NCBI RefSeq assembly: GCF_013141715.1
Contig: NZ_WHOA01000219.1
Location: forward strand, 1 to 47,029
Direction of reading: 5' to 3'
Source of the DNA: Paenibacillus phytorum
GTDB lineage: Bacteria > Bacillota > Bacilli > Paenibacillales > NBRC-103111
Length of the DNA: 47,029 bases
The position numbers and the translations under genes are program-made. The notes under the pieces are model-generated. The model did not search any database. It was not told the DNA's origin and was given only the letters and a program-made list of their open reading frames with translations. Positions 16,394 through 24,940 of the stretch are shown one piece after another (position 1 is the first letter of the stretch; each line of letters opens with the position of its first letter).

Positions 16394-16587
16394 GTTGTTC
16401 TCTCCTTTTATACACGGACTGAAATAGCGTACGAACGTCGAGTCTTTCTTTAGTTCTTCCTGGCGTCCATATGCTTAATATGCATTTTTATTTGATTCAC
16501 AATACTTCATGGTTATCTTAGGACAGATGTAATTTAACCTCACAAGACATATGTAAAAAATTGGGTGTTTTGTGCGCATTTCCTTTA

Positions 16588-16614
16588 TTGAGCTAACGTT
16601 ACCCGTTAATCAAC
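16588..16614 (+). repeat. CBE7: right site only
   Basis: AGCTAACG-TTACC-CGTTAATC within a TTGAG...CAAC frame; no left site. 16615-16912 to its right holds an open but unassignable plus-strand frame and no recognisable gene. Confidence 0.6.
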
Positions 16615-16912
16615 GACTTAATCCCTACTCCTCGTCGTCGATTATCTATATCAAACAAGTTTTCCCCGAGGCGGATACCGTCGAATTGTTAAAAAGTTAC
16701 CGCTCGACGATCGAAATCAGCTCACTTTCACGATGCGGGAAGATTCATTTTCATTACGACAGCCTGCAGATTTGCTTCAACGCGAAGCGCGCGACTTTCC
16801 ACAGGGCTTCAGGCGCCGGATTTCGCCGACGTCTGCTGCAAGTTACGGGGCGGCTTGGTCCTTACCCCAACTGAACTTGCATCAGTAAGTTGTGACTAGC
16901 TTGCTAGGCGCG

Positions 16913-17003
16913 CACCGACCGTTAGCTGAGAAGGCTGCCGATCTATAGCATCGACAGCCTTCTCATGATTTTCATTGAACTATCGTTCCTTGTTAGTTTA
17001 ATG
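16913..17003 (+). repeat. CBE8: full, near-consensus element
   Basis: Left site CACCGACCGTTAGCTG (16913-16928); hairpin GAGAAGGCTGcCGAT...ATCGaCAGCCTTCTC (16928-16964); right site AACTATCG-TTCCT-TGTTAGTT (16975-17003). It ends 7 bp from the Nudix stop codon. Confidence 0.9.
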
Positions 17004-17009
17004 TCGCAA

Positions 17010-17510
17010 CTATTCCAATATTAATTTTCCATCGAACTTTTTATTATCTTTAAATACTCTTTGATGATGTCTTGCAAAAAGTTCACCGGAGGCTTCTGGT
17101 AACTTATCCAATGGGTAAAATTCAGCATCTACACTTTCGTCTGTCTCTTTTTCAAGAGTACCCGACCATTTATCCACACGAAATAAATATTCAATTACAT
17201 GATGTTCATTCCCCCAACGGTCCGTGAATGTTTGTGTTGTTGGAGAAGAATAAATTGCAATTAATGTTGCCTGAAAAACGTCAAGCCCAGTTTCTTCTTT
17301 GACCTCACGTTTCATCGCATCAAACACGGATTCATCTAGTTCCATAGCTCCTGCAGGCATACCCCATTTTTTATCACCATGACGTTTTATAAACAAGGCA
17401 CGACCCTCATTATCAAGTAAGATAGCTCGTACTGAGTTCACCATTATCTTTTGAGTACCAACCACTTTGCGAAGTTTACCTAAATACGAATCATGCCAAC
17501 TACCGCTCAT
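17010..17510 (-). CDS. Nudix hydrolase
   Basis: A 166-aa protein with a complete Nudix box (G54-x5-E-x7-REVKEETGL, about residues 54-76), which binds divalent metal and cleaves nucleoside-diphosphate-linked substrates. IKRHGDKKWGMPAGAMELDE is the usual beta-strand entry to the box. ATG 17510 is preferred: AAAGGGTG sits 6 nt upstream, while a GTG nine bases earlier overlaps that site. It is a single-gene unit between CBE8 and CBE9. The substrate is not predictable. Confidence 0.9.
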   Translation of the reverse strand: MSGSWHDSYLGKLRKVVGTQKIMVNSVRAILLDNEGRALFIKRHGDKKWGMPAGAMELDESVFDAMKREVKEETGLDVFQATLIAIYSSPTTQTFTDRWGNEHHVIEYLFRVDKWSGTLEKETDESVDAEFYPLDKLPEASGELFARHHQRVFKDNKKFDGKLILE

Positions 17511-17676
17511 ATTTATCACCCTTTGGATTATTCTGGATGATATTATAATAACGCTTGAAACCTTTTTAAAAAATAATTTATTTTAGATGGATTCGTTCTA
17601 ATTCAATTATTGGTATCAAAAGAGTGCCATGCTTTTGACATTGATATCTATACCATAGTAGGCAAACTTATTGTAC

Positions 17677-17754
17677 TTTCTTGCCCGTTACTTCACTGAA
17701 TATAAAAGAAGAGCTCAAAGGTAACAGCTCCATTATCGTTCTCGTTAGCTGAAT
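17677..17754 (+). repeat. CBE9: full element
   Basis: Left site TTGCCCGTTACTTCAC (17677-17698), short hairpin GAGCT...AGCTC (17711-17730), right site TTATCG-TTCT-CGTTAGCT (17732-17754). Confidence 0.75.
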
Positions 17755-17771
17755 ATGTGCAATCTTTGCTT

Positions 17772-18515
17772 CTACATGATGATCCGGATAATATAATGGC
17801 TTATTTGATCTACATCTGCAGATGATATGTTATTTAATAAGATTAGTGTCACACGTTCGTCAACTATCCGGATTATTTTGTTCTTAAAGCCAACTATTTC
17901 ACCACCGTGATACATTTGCTTGTGGTTTTCGGCGTTATTTAGAAACCAACCGTATCCATAGTCAGAATCATGAGTAGAAAATATTTTTTCTAAAGTATTT
18001 TCACTGACTAAAAAGTCAGTATATAACACCAGATCCCACAAAAGTCCCCATAGGATAAACCCGTCGTTTGTTCGATAATGTATGCTAATAAAATGTATCC
18101 CGAATTTGTGTACTTAAACCGAGTTCCGGATTTGAATTCGGGTTCTAAACTCAGAAATAGATTAATCGTATTCTCAAGTGTAGTGGAATGCTTCATTAAT
18201 TCACGAAAATTTGGGATTTGGGTTATATTTGGAATACCTGATGTGTGGGTTAATAGATGATCAATTGTTATGTCATCTGCGTAATTGAATGATGGCGTAA
18301 ACCTCTTTAAATTTTCATCAACATTGAGTACCCCTTGTTCCTCCAACCATCATTATAGCCATTGCAGTAAACTGTTTCGTTATTGATCCAATTCTAAATT
18401 TTGTATCAGCAGTATTCATTACCTGGTGCTCCCGGTTTGAGAGCAATACAGTTCCACTAAATTCATTTCTACTCTGCAAAGTAGATAAATACTCTTGAAA
18501 TGCTATATTTCGCAA
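17772..18515 (-). pseudogene. Serine beta-lactamase-like hydrolase, frameshifted and deleted
   Basis: Pieces in three frames form a class C beta-lactamase/DD-peptidase-like protein (PF00144 type). From TTG 18515 (behind AAGGAGG): MRNIAFQEYLSTLQSRNEF, then the S-x-x-K site FRIGSITKQFTAMAI. The second piece has LNVDENLKRFTPSF, HLLTHTSGIPN and the Y-x-N motif RFKYTNSGY. The third has ENTLEKIF, YGYGWF and the HGG triad. Segments after LLSNRE and between GLSYGDF and WDLVLYTD are deleted, and there are at least two frame changes. All three catalytic motifs survive, but the gene cannot make one protein. Confidence 0.8.
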
Positions 18516-18612
18516 TGATTCAACCTCCTTGCAGTTTATGAGATAATTTTACAATTATTTACTGCAAATACAAGACATATAGTTATCCAGTCGTTATGAT
18601 ATAATTAAATTA

Positions 18613-18692
18613 GGGAGATCCAAATGGATCTCCCTTTTTGAGTTTTTGATTCGCAAAAAGCTTTCATTCATTTAGCTAACGATTAGCTTAAT
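18613..18692 (+). repeat. CBE10: hairpin plus right site, fused to CBE11
   Basis: GGGAGATCC-AAAT-GGATCTCCC followed by TTTTT (18613-18639) can act as a terminator; right site TAGCTAACGATTAGCTTAAT (18671-18692) runs straight into the next left site. Confidence 0.7.
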
Positions 18693-18780
18693 CTGCCCGT
18701 CCCTCGGAATAGGCCACCGAATTTATCACCGGAAGCCTGCTAGATCTTGTTATAAAGCTATAGTTTCCGTTAGAGTAGTA
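18693..18780 (+). repeat. CBE11: full element
   Basis: Left site TCTGCCCGTCCCTCGG; hairpin AGGCCACCG...CGGAAGCCT; right site AGCTATAG-TTTC-CGTTAGAG (18752-18778). The central part is nearly the same as in CBE23, CBE24 and CBE29. Confidence 0.8.
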
Positions 18781-18827
18781 TACGGCCGTCCGGCAACTTT
18801 AGGTTAAATGTTCACGATTCCACTTGG

Positions 18828-19067
18828 TTATCCCTCGATCCAAGCTCCATTCTTCTTGTGCAAATACCGTGAGTTGCTGCGCGTAGTACCGTCCTCCATC
18901 GTTTCTTCCACTCTGACATGCATCACAGCAGATTCCCGGCGTAAAATCCCGGTAATTTTAAAGCTCTTGATCGGATCAGGCATCATCTGCTTGGCGCGTT
19001 CCACATAGAATTCCTTCAAGACCAGCTCCACCTTTTGAAGCTCCTGTGCCGCTTCTTCCGGAGTCAT
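18828..19067 (-). CDS. Hypothetical 79-aa protein overlapping the lipoprotein-like gene
   Basis: ATG 19067 overlaps the preceding stop as ATGA, so translation is probably coupled. The sequence (MTPEEAAQELQKVELVLKEF, then SAVMHVRVEETMEDGTTRSN) suggests an NTF2/DUF4878-like fold half, but no signal peptide is present, so either it is cytoplasmic or it is the displaced C-terminus of the upstream lipoprotein. Family not recognised. Confidence 0.45.
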   Translation of the reverse strand: MTPEEAAQELQKVELVLKEFYVERAKQMMPDPIKSFKITGILRRESAVMHVRVEETMEDGTTRSNSRYLHKKNGAWIEG

Positions 19068-19833
19068 TTGTATTGTGCAACCTCCCCGTGTGGTACACTT
19101 AGTTTCTCTTGGTCCAAAGGGGCGTTTACCTCTAGCTCCAGCATTTCCGCCTGGATTATCGGAAGCTCCGAGCTTTCAGTATAGTAAGCCTTTTTCAACA
19201 AGATGCCTGTTACCTCATCCACCCACAGTTTAGTCCCCGTTACTGGAAACACCGAATATGGGTCAGTTCCTGCACGAATCACAACTGCTGTCCGGCCGAG
19301 AAGTGGTTCTTTACCCTCCATGCTCCATTTTTCTGAATCAGCCAACACTGTCTCTGCCAATAAATATGGATGCGGCAATCCTGCAATGGTATACGGTACT
19401 CCACTTTTTTGGATCTCATCTTTTTCGAAATTGTAGTCCGGCTTTTTGACTGATGCGTCAAAGAGGGGGATATTAGTTTGAAACATGTAGGTACCGTCAT
19501 ACACCTTAGTCATATTCGAGTTTTTGTTTTCGATTAACCAATAAGCGCCCGGTTTCTCGCCCTGCCTGATTTGAAAGTGTACCGTTGTTGTATCCTTATC
19601 AAAGTGGCTTCGAATGATTCCCTTAATTGTTGTATAGTTCTTGTAGGAGTGAATCATCCGCTGCCTTAGTTGTTCCTTTAGGTTGGCTTGCCCGGCAATT
19701 TGTGTCGGTGTTACTGTAGGTGGAGGATTGCTATTTTTTTCAGTTTCATCTTTTGAGCAACCATTTAATACTAGACAGAAGATACTAGAAAATGTTACAT
19801 AATAATGCCCAATTAAAACTTACAGTAATTTCG
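19064..19833 (-). CDS. LolA/RseB-like lipoprotein lacking a visible start
   Basis: From about 19833 the frame reads a lipoprotein leader (TFSSIFCLVLNGC, lipobox LNGC), a Ser/Pro/Thr linker, then KGIIRSHFDKDTTTVHFQIR, WLIENKNSNMTKVYDGTYMF and TGTKLWVDEVTGILLKKAYY. This is the beta-sheet pattern of LolA/RseB-like sigma-factor sensor lipoproteins. Upstream of the leader there is no ATG, GTG or TTG before a stop, and no Lys/Arg n-region, so the 5' end is probably damaged. The first usable start, ATG 19657, would give a cytoplasmic 197-aa product. Function uncertain. A short in-frame scrap (ending DDNSPNEE, about 19858-19984) lies between it and CBE12. Confidence 0.5.
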
Positions 19834-19983
19834 GTGTTCTCGAATGGCACGTCATTTTGAGGTCATTCTTCATTGGGGGAATTGTCATCGAGCTCTTTGC
19901 TTTTCTTCACATGCAGCGGATTTACAACACCATACCAAGGAGTCTTTTTACTTCTCAAACCTCGTATTTCTTCATAATATGAA

Positions 19984-20076
19984 TGCTGACCGTTACTTCA
20001 AAGAAAAAGGGAACAGCTGCCGGCCGCGGCGATCTGCTCCCTGGTTATTCAACTATCGATCAGCGTTAGCACAATT
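19984..20076 (+). repeat. CBE12: full element
   Basis: Left site TGCTGACCGTTACTTCA; hairpin AGGGAaCAG...CTGcTCCCT (20008-20042); right site AACTATCG-ATCAG-CGTTAGCA (20046-20076). Confidence 0.85.
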
Positions 20077-20144
20077 GATATATATTTACGTTATATCTTC
20101 TTTAAGGTAAATAGCATTTCTAACGTATCTGAAAGTAATTCGTG

Positions 20145-20591
20145 TTAGCGTTCTATTTCGTTTAGTCCATCCTTTACTTTTAAGATACATTTTAATAACA
20201 CTTCGTCCGTTACTTCTGAGTTAATAGCTTCAATGAGTTGATATGCTTCAGCCTGGACTTCAAAATTTCCTGTAATCAAATGGTAAACCAGTGTTTCTAA
20301 GTGTCCTGAACAATCAAATGGTTTTAATGCAAATAACAGCGTACCTCTTGCACCTAATGTTTTTGGGTGATTTATCATATCAATCAGTGGCTCAATGGCC
20401 TCTTCGGTTCCAATATCACTTAAAGTAATTGCAATAGAATTTCATAAATTATTACTCTCGGTGCTTTTTAAATATTCTATGAGTAGGGGAATGGCATCTT
20501 TAAGATTACTTTTCCCTATCTACTCTAACATGCTTTCAACTATATCCATCTTATTACTTTCTACTGCTTCTCTAAATAAATCTAAATTCAT
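20145..20591 (-). pseudogene. HEAT-repeat protein with two nonsense codons
   Basis: From ATG 20591 one frame gives MNLDLFREAVESNKMDIVES, IGKSNLKDAIPLLIEYLKST, NSIAITLSDIGTEEAIEPLI and so on to KVKDGLNEIER: about 148 residues of HEAT/PBS-lyase-like helical repeats. It is broken by TAG (20520-20522) and TGA (20442-20444), each one transition away from a sense codon (CAG and CGA). The frame itself is never shifted. Such immunity or scaffold-like HEAT proteins are common in Paenibacillus; the role is unknown. CBE12 lies downstream and CBE13 upstream, so it is a decayed single-gene unit. Confidence 0.8.
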
Positions 20592-20656
20592 AAGCAATTC
20601 CAGCCCCTTATGTCAGTTATAACTCACTCCATTTTAACACTGTCTCTTACTCCACT

Positions 20657-20686
20657 AAACTGTCCGTCCCTCGGTTAAACAAATTC
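20657..20686 (+). repeat. CBE13: collapsed element
   Basis: ACTGTCCGTCCCTCGGTTAA joins the left-site start (as in CBE11) directly to a right-site end (GGTTAAACAA), with the hairpin missing. 20687-21059 contains no recognisable gene; a 26-codon frame (20904-20984) is noted under rejected items. Confidence 0.55.
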
Positions 20687-21059
20687 ATCTTGCAATACGA
20701 TCTATCCTATAGCTTCGAAAAGCCTTTCAATTGGAAGAAAAAGACTCGGCAGATTTACCCGCGCGGTCATTGAATACAACATGCATTACATTGTCTTTAG
20801 AAATAGCCTACAGCATACCATATTGAGAGGCCTTTTCGCAGAGTAACTTTAATGATTCCTAGAGGACTTAATACGATTATTTAAAATGAGGTAGAAGAAG
20901 TCCATGACTAAGCGAAAATCAACTACACCTAAAGGAAGGAAAAATTCATCCGTAGTGGTGCCCGGAACTGAAGAAACGAAGTAAATAAAGATTAGTTCTA
21001 CAACCGGTTCGCCAAACCATACAAGGGCCACTGGGGCTTACAGCAACAGTGCAATTGCA

Positions 21060-21650
21060 ATGATGCCGTCTGGACAGTCGGTCCCCACATCGAAGCAAGA
21101 ACAAACCCTCGGCATTAAGATCGCGAGGGCTATGCTTTCTGGCCCGCGACACATCACCAAGGATGCAACAGTTGTAGAATTGGATGCAGCCGGTAACCTA
21201 ATCATCCTGCGTCAAGGCACCAACGATTGGATCTGCTTTCCCGGAGACGAAAATCAGATCGGTAATCCTCCTATGTGCGCAGATCACATGGGCCTGCAAT
21301 GGATGATGGACATCATGTCCAAGAAACCGAGACCCACGAATACTGCTCCAGGCATCATCTATATGCTGTGCGGAGCTACGCAGCATAGTAACACCGACCC
21401 GTTCGATAGATCAAGCCCGGCAATCCCGGTTGGACCGCACTGGATGATAATTTGGCCTTTTGACGCCAAGAAGTGCGGACTGCCCAATACAATCAGGGAT
21501 GCGGGTGCCTGGGTGATGTTCGATGGCACACCTTACGCCTATCTGCACATCTGCGGTACACCTTGGGTGGGCAATATGTACAATGAGAAGAACCCCGGAG
21601 ATCAGGTTCCGATCTGGACCATGGTGTATGGATCGCGATCAGAGCCATAA
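21060..21650 (+). CDS. Conserved hypothetical protein
   Basis: A 196-aa protein rich in Pro, Trp and Met, with blocks such as ARAMLSGPRHITKDATVVEL, GTNDWICFPGDEN, PPMCADHMGLQWMMD, TAPGIIYMLCGATQHSNTDP and VGPHWMIIWPFDAKKCGLPN. I recall similar uncharacterised proteins in proteobacteria and actinobacteria, often secreted. The frame is open further upstream (to 20985) without any start codon, and ATG 21060 has no clear ribosome-binding site, so a signal peptide may have been lost. GC content and codon use look higher than its neighbours, which suggests transfer. Right end bounded by CBE14. Confidence 0.65.
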   Translation: MMPSGQSVPTSKQEQTLGIKIARAMLSGPRHITKDATVVELDAAGNLIILRQGTNDWICFPGDENQIGNPPMCADHMGLQWMMDIMSKKPRPTNTAPGIIYMLCGATQHSNTDPFDRSSPAIPVGPHWMIIWPFDAKKCGLPNTIRDAGAWVMFDGTPYAYLHICGTPWVGNMYNEKNPGDQVPIWTMVYGSRSEP

Positions 21651-21654
21651 TATT

Positions 21655-21733
21655 GGCAGCAGATGTGTCCGCTGCAGCTGGTAATCTTTTACCTTCGTGA
21701 AATTGTTGAGCTATCGTTCGCCGTTAGATTAAT
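21655..21733 (+). repeat. CBE14: hairpin plus right site
   Basis: GCAGC...GCTGC stem (21656-21675) and right site AGCTATCG-TTCGC-CGTTAGAT (21703-21733). The right-site core GTTAGAT fits the integron core GTTRRRY. Confidence 0.75.
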
Positions 21734-21747
21734 AAATAATGCAAATG

Positions 21748-21939
21748 TTAATAGATGGTTCCTAAAAATGATACAAACAGCTCTTTCTTCTTGTGGTATT
21801 CAGGGGAATCAGAGAACAACAAACCACATACATACTCTATAACCACTTTTCGACTCAACAGTGTTTTTCCTGAAGTTTTAAAACCACAATCTTTGAAGTT
21901 AAACCCACATCCGTCTTGTACGTACAAACGCTGAAACAT
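21748..21939 (-). other. Possible gene fragment
   Basis: A 63-codon frame (containing GCGFNFKDCGFKTSGKTLLS and SRKVVIEYVCGLLFSDSPEY) ends 15 bp from the CBE14 right site, the usual position of a gene 3' end here. It has no ribosome-binding site, and a stop lies just upstream of the ATG. It may be the 3' part of a lost gene. Confidence 0.3.
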
Positions 21940-21991
21940 GGATCGAAAACATTAAGGTAATAAGATTTTTTATACGAAAATAAATAGGGAG

Positions 21992-22019
21992 AGAGCCCAC
22001 GGCCATCTGTGGCTCTTTT
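21992..22019 (+). terminator. Hairpin terminator
   Basis: AGAGCCCAC...GTGGCTCTTTT. It lies about 110 bp upstream of the 124-aa gene and shields it from leftward transcription. Confidence 0.6.
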
Positions 22020-22126
22020 CAATTTGTGCACAAATGCCCACTCTCATTGCATATGGTGGAAGCAATGTATGATCAGTTCATTCGGAGGAGTATAGTCCCA
22101 ACTTTAATTTCAAAGGAGATAAACAT

Positions 22127-22501
22127 ATGTGGAATAGCTTCCCAGCATATCCCGATAACAGACAAGGGATTTCAAACATTTTACAATGTATGAATAAATG
22201 GGTGACCATCCAATTAGAAGATGGGACTAATTTGCAAGTCAATGTGACCTCTGCCGATTTCAACTATGCAACAGGATTTTTGACCCGCCAATCTTATAAC
22301 TCCTTAGTTTGCAACGGGACTGCCATTCAAAATTCACAACAGGCAGAGGCTTGCAAGGGTCAATGGGTCCAGCTTGTTCTTCCCAATCATATTTCGCTCT
22401 CGTTTTATTTGACTCATTATGATGATCAAATGGTCGGAGGCAGTTTCCAATCGACTCAGCTTCTCGGACTATCAAACCGTGTCACTTCAGTTCAATGTTG
22501 A
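22127..22501 (+). CDS. Hypothetical 124-aa protein
   Basis: ATG 22127 follows AAAGGAG at good spacing. The protein starts with MWNSFPAYPDNRQGISNILQ and is rich in Asn, Gln, Ser and Thr, with beta-type stretches (KWVTIQLEDGTNLQVNVTSA, WVQLVLPNHISLSFYLTHYD) that resemble the small-barrel spore-surface proteins of Bacillales such as DUF2642-like proteins. Three Cys residues (CNGT, ACKG and the C-terminal Cys). No signal peptide. Assigning it to the spore surface is an inference only. Its 3' end cuts into a VOC gene remnant on the other strand. Confidence 0.65.
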   Translation: MWNSFPAYPDNRQGISNILQCMNKWVTIQLEDGTNLQVNVTSADFNYATGFLTRQSYNSLVCNGTAIQNSQQAEACKGQWVQLVLPNHISLSFYLTHYDDQMVGGSFQSTQLLGLSNRVTSVQC

Positions 22502-22502
22502 A

Positions 22503-22624
22503 TAGTTTTATCACAGCCCCATTCCAATTTTCTATTTCAATCTTCAACACTTCACTGTACCATTTTTTTTATAACTTCAAGATTCTTAGTTTCTCCAAAA
22601 TATTCCTCCGAAACCTTTTATCAT
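22503..22624 (-). pseudogene. VOC/glyoxalase-family gene fragment
   Basis: From ATG 22624 (behind AGGAG) the minus strand reads MIKGFGGIFWRN then stop. Adjacent frames continue KNLEVIKK and YSEVLKIEIENWNGAVIK. Together this is the start of a VOC (bleomycin-resistance/glyoxalase) protein, typically GFGGIFWRTKNLEAIKKWYS. There are two one-base shifts, and the rest is missing where the 124-aa gene ends. Confidence 0.6.
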
Positions 22625-22707
22625 CGTATCTAACTCCTGTCTGTCAACAAATTTTTAGCTATCCGATTACATTAGATATTCGAGATTTAAATTTAAGTTC
22701 CTTTTTC

Positions 22708-22731
22708 AACTATACTGCCCGTAACGATCGA
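22708..22731 (+). repeat. CBE15: left site only
   Basis: CAACTATACTGCCCGTAACG, an almost complete left site, 84 bp upstream of the VOC remnant. No clear hairpin or right site. 22732-23019 holds no recognisable gene. Confidence 0.55.
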
Positions 22732-23019
22732 TCCTCGATTATTGCTTTTTTTTCTTCAGTCCGGTAACTAAAAGGATCTATATATTAGTTATGCGTAATA
22801 TGTAAATCACTTTATTTTAATAAATTTTTCTCAAGACACTTTAGAAGGCCGGGTCATCATTTATTTGCTCCATGCCATAATTACATAAACAAGCGAGTGT
22901 GGTGAATATGTCCGAACAAACGAAATCATGGCCAACGTTAAAGCGAATTTAACTAGAATCATTTTATTGAAAGTAATCCATATAATGAACATGATTGGGA
23001 AACGACGCTCCAAGAGGCG

Positions 23020-24864
23020 TCAATTCCGCGCGGCCTCCACCCTGAGTGATTGCCCGCAGCGCGGACAATACCGTGTCTTTGGCGGGCACTGCGTGTCGCA
23101 CACTTGGCAGTTTAGCGTCCGCTCGACGTCCGCATCCTCTTCCTCCGCATCGTCTATCAACCGGTCCGCGCTCAGCGCAGGATTCAGCAGCGTCAGCGCT
23201 TGTATTTCTTCCACTGTGCCGGAACGGATAAGCAGGAATAGCAACAGGAGTCCAGCTGCACCGACTGCAGCCATGCCAACCACCCTCAGCGCTCCGCTTG
23301 CGAACTGGAAGTCCCAGAGCGTGTGCAGCAGAATGCTCGCGCTAACCAGCCCCGCCACCTTTAGCCATACGCTTAACCTGCCAGACGATGTCGAGGCCTT
23401 CGACAATCCGATCCCAATGCCTGCTGCCGCAATAGCCGTCCAAGTTCCGTGCCCAAATGGTGATAACAAGGCTCTCAACCACAAGACAGCAAGCATGCTG
23501 CCGCTCGCTCCCGTTCCGAGAAAAGCCCAGCCGTAGATCATGTTTTCAACAGCAGCGAAGCCCATTCCCGCTGCAGCGCCAAAGACGACCGCATCCATTC
23601 GGAAACGCTGCCGCTTGCTGCGCAGGAAGAAATAGCAAATCAGCAGTTTCGATGCCTCTTCGATTAAAGCGACGGCAATCGGTAGATGAAGCTGTGTAAA
23701 TGTATACGCGTCCGGCCCTTTTGCGAACAACCAGCTTTTCTCCAGCAGCATAGCCAGCGGTAAGGCGATGGCTGCTGAAGTTACAAAAACGCCAAGCAGC
23801 CGGCTTATGCGATAGCCCAGCAGTTGCGAGCTTCTGGCATAGGCGACGAAGGTGACCGGTCCTGCCAGACAGCCCGTCACTAAAGCGGCATAGGTCCATA
23901 TCGCGCCCTTCAGCCAAACGGACAGCAGCGTTGCGACCAGAAACAAGCCGCCCATCGACATTAGCACATCGATCCAGCGCTGCTGTGCCGACGGCCGAAG
24001 CCATTTCTGCCCGGTAGAAGCGACTTGTCCGGGTTGTTCCGAATCCGGCATCCATTGCCGGATGGCGGTATCTGCAATATCCGGCCTGCGAATACGCAGG
24101 GCCGCCAGAAACTGCCGCTTCACCGGTTCGTGTCGCATCAACGTAAATCGGAATTCCTCTTCTCCAAGTGCTAACAGCTTGCCGTCCTCAAGTGCTGTAA
24201 TCGTTGCCGTTGTTGATACACCCGTCAGCAGTGCAATCTCACCGAAATAGTCGCCCTGGTGAAGCACGGCTACACGCTTCCCTGACGAACGGACTTCGAA
24301 GCTGCCGGAGCTGATCGTACAAAACATATTCGAGGCATCACCCTCGTAAACGATGACTTGGCCCTGCTTCACGCTCCGCAGCACCGTGACCTCCGCCAAC
24401 CCCCGAAGTTCCGAGTCGGGGATGCTCGACCAGATCGACGCCTTGCTGAGCAGGCCGTGAATGTCTCTAATGCGAGCCGAATAGGTTAGGCTCTCGTGAA
24501 AAAGCGGACTTAGCGCTGCAAGCGTCCGAAAAGCTTCACGGTCAAGGCGCAGTGCTCGGACCTCGCCTACGGCGCGTATCGTCGCCGTACGCCGCTCGGA
24601 GGAGAGCAACGCCATCTCTCCGATGAGCGCGCCAAGACCGAGCGTAGCCAAACGGACGCTGCTGCCTATCAAACTGCGGGCCGTCACGCTGACCTCGCCA
24701 GATAGGATGAAAAAGCAGTCATCCCCGACAGCGCCTTCTTTAAGGATCGTTGTCCTATCCGCGTAGGACACCATCTGCATAGTTGAGGTGGCTGCTGCTA
24801 ATTCGTGCTCCGGGACCCCGTGCAGCAGCGTATGATTTCTTAATTCATCAGGAATATTCTCCAT
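23020..24864 (-). CDS. PrsW-type intramembrane protease with two cyclic-nucleotide-binding domains and a zinc ribbon
   Basis: A 614-aa fusion. Two cNMP-binding domains (about 14-125 and 143-255) show RTTILKEGAVGDDCFFILSG, IGEMALLSSERRTATI and YFGEIALLTGVSTTATI. About seven membrane helices follow from residue 305, with PrsW motifs EEASK (about 401), GFAAVEN, GHGTWTA and HTLWDF, which carry the Glu and His residues of this membrane protease family. The C-terminus is a zinc ribbon (CQVCDTQC...CPRCGQ). PrsW in Bacillus cleaves anti-sigma factor RsiW; here the fused domains suggest control by a nucleotide ligand. In the cNMP domains the usual phosphate-binding Arg is replaced (ERRTATI, STTATI), so cAMP binding is uncertain. 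ATG follows AAGGAGAG. Confidence 0.85.
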   Translation of the reverse strand: MENIPDELRNHTLLHGVPEHELAAATSTMQMVSYADRTTILKEGAVGDDCFFILSGEVSVTARSLIGSSVRLATLGLGALIGEMALLSSERRTATIRAVGEVRALRLDREAFRTLAALSPLFHESLTYSARIRDIHGLLSKASIWSSIPDSELRGLAEVTVLRSVKQGQVIVYEGDASNMFCTISSGSFEVRSSGKRVAVLHQGDYFGEIALLTGVSTTATITALEDGKLLALGEEEFRFTLMRHEPVKRQFLAALRIRRPDIADTAIRQWMPDSEQPGQVASTGQKWLRPSAQQRWIDVLMSMGGLFLVATLLSVWLKGAIWTYAALVTGCLAGPVTFVAYARSSQLLGYRISRLLGVFVTSAAIALPLAMLLEKSWLFAKGPDAYTFTQLHLPIAVALIEEASKLLICYFFLRSKRQRFRMDAVVFGAAAGMGFAAVENMIYGWAFLGTGASGSMLAVLWLRALLSPFGHGTWTAIAAAGIGIGLSKASTSSGRLSVWLKVAGLVSASILLHTLWDFQFASGALRVVGMAAVGAAGLLLLFLLIRSGTVEEIQALTLLNPALSADRLIDDAEEEDADVERTLNCQVCDTQCPPKTRYCPRCGQSLRVEAARN

Positions 24865-24889
24865 CAGTTACGATCTCTCCTTGTAGAAA

Positions 24890-24917
24890 ACAGGAACCCG
24901 CCTCGGCGGATTCCTGT
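24890..24917 (-). terminator. Terminator between coiled-coil gene and PrsW gene
   Basis: ACAGGAA-CCCGCC...GGCGG-TTCCTGT, with TTTTCT following on the minus strand. It separates 24941-25549 from the PrsW-fusion gene. Confidence 0.7.
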
Positions 24918-24940
24918 TATTTACGTTACTTAATATTCTA

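Noticed and set aside
20904..20984. A 26-codon basic frame upstream of the 196-aa protein
   Set aside because: Weak ribosome-binding site, no homologue recalled, and too short to support; it could be the damaged 5' part of the following gene in another frame, but I could not show that.
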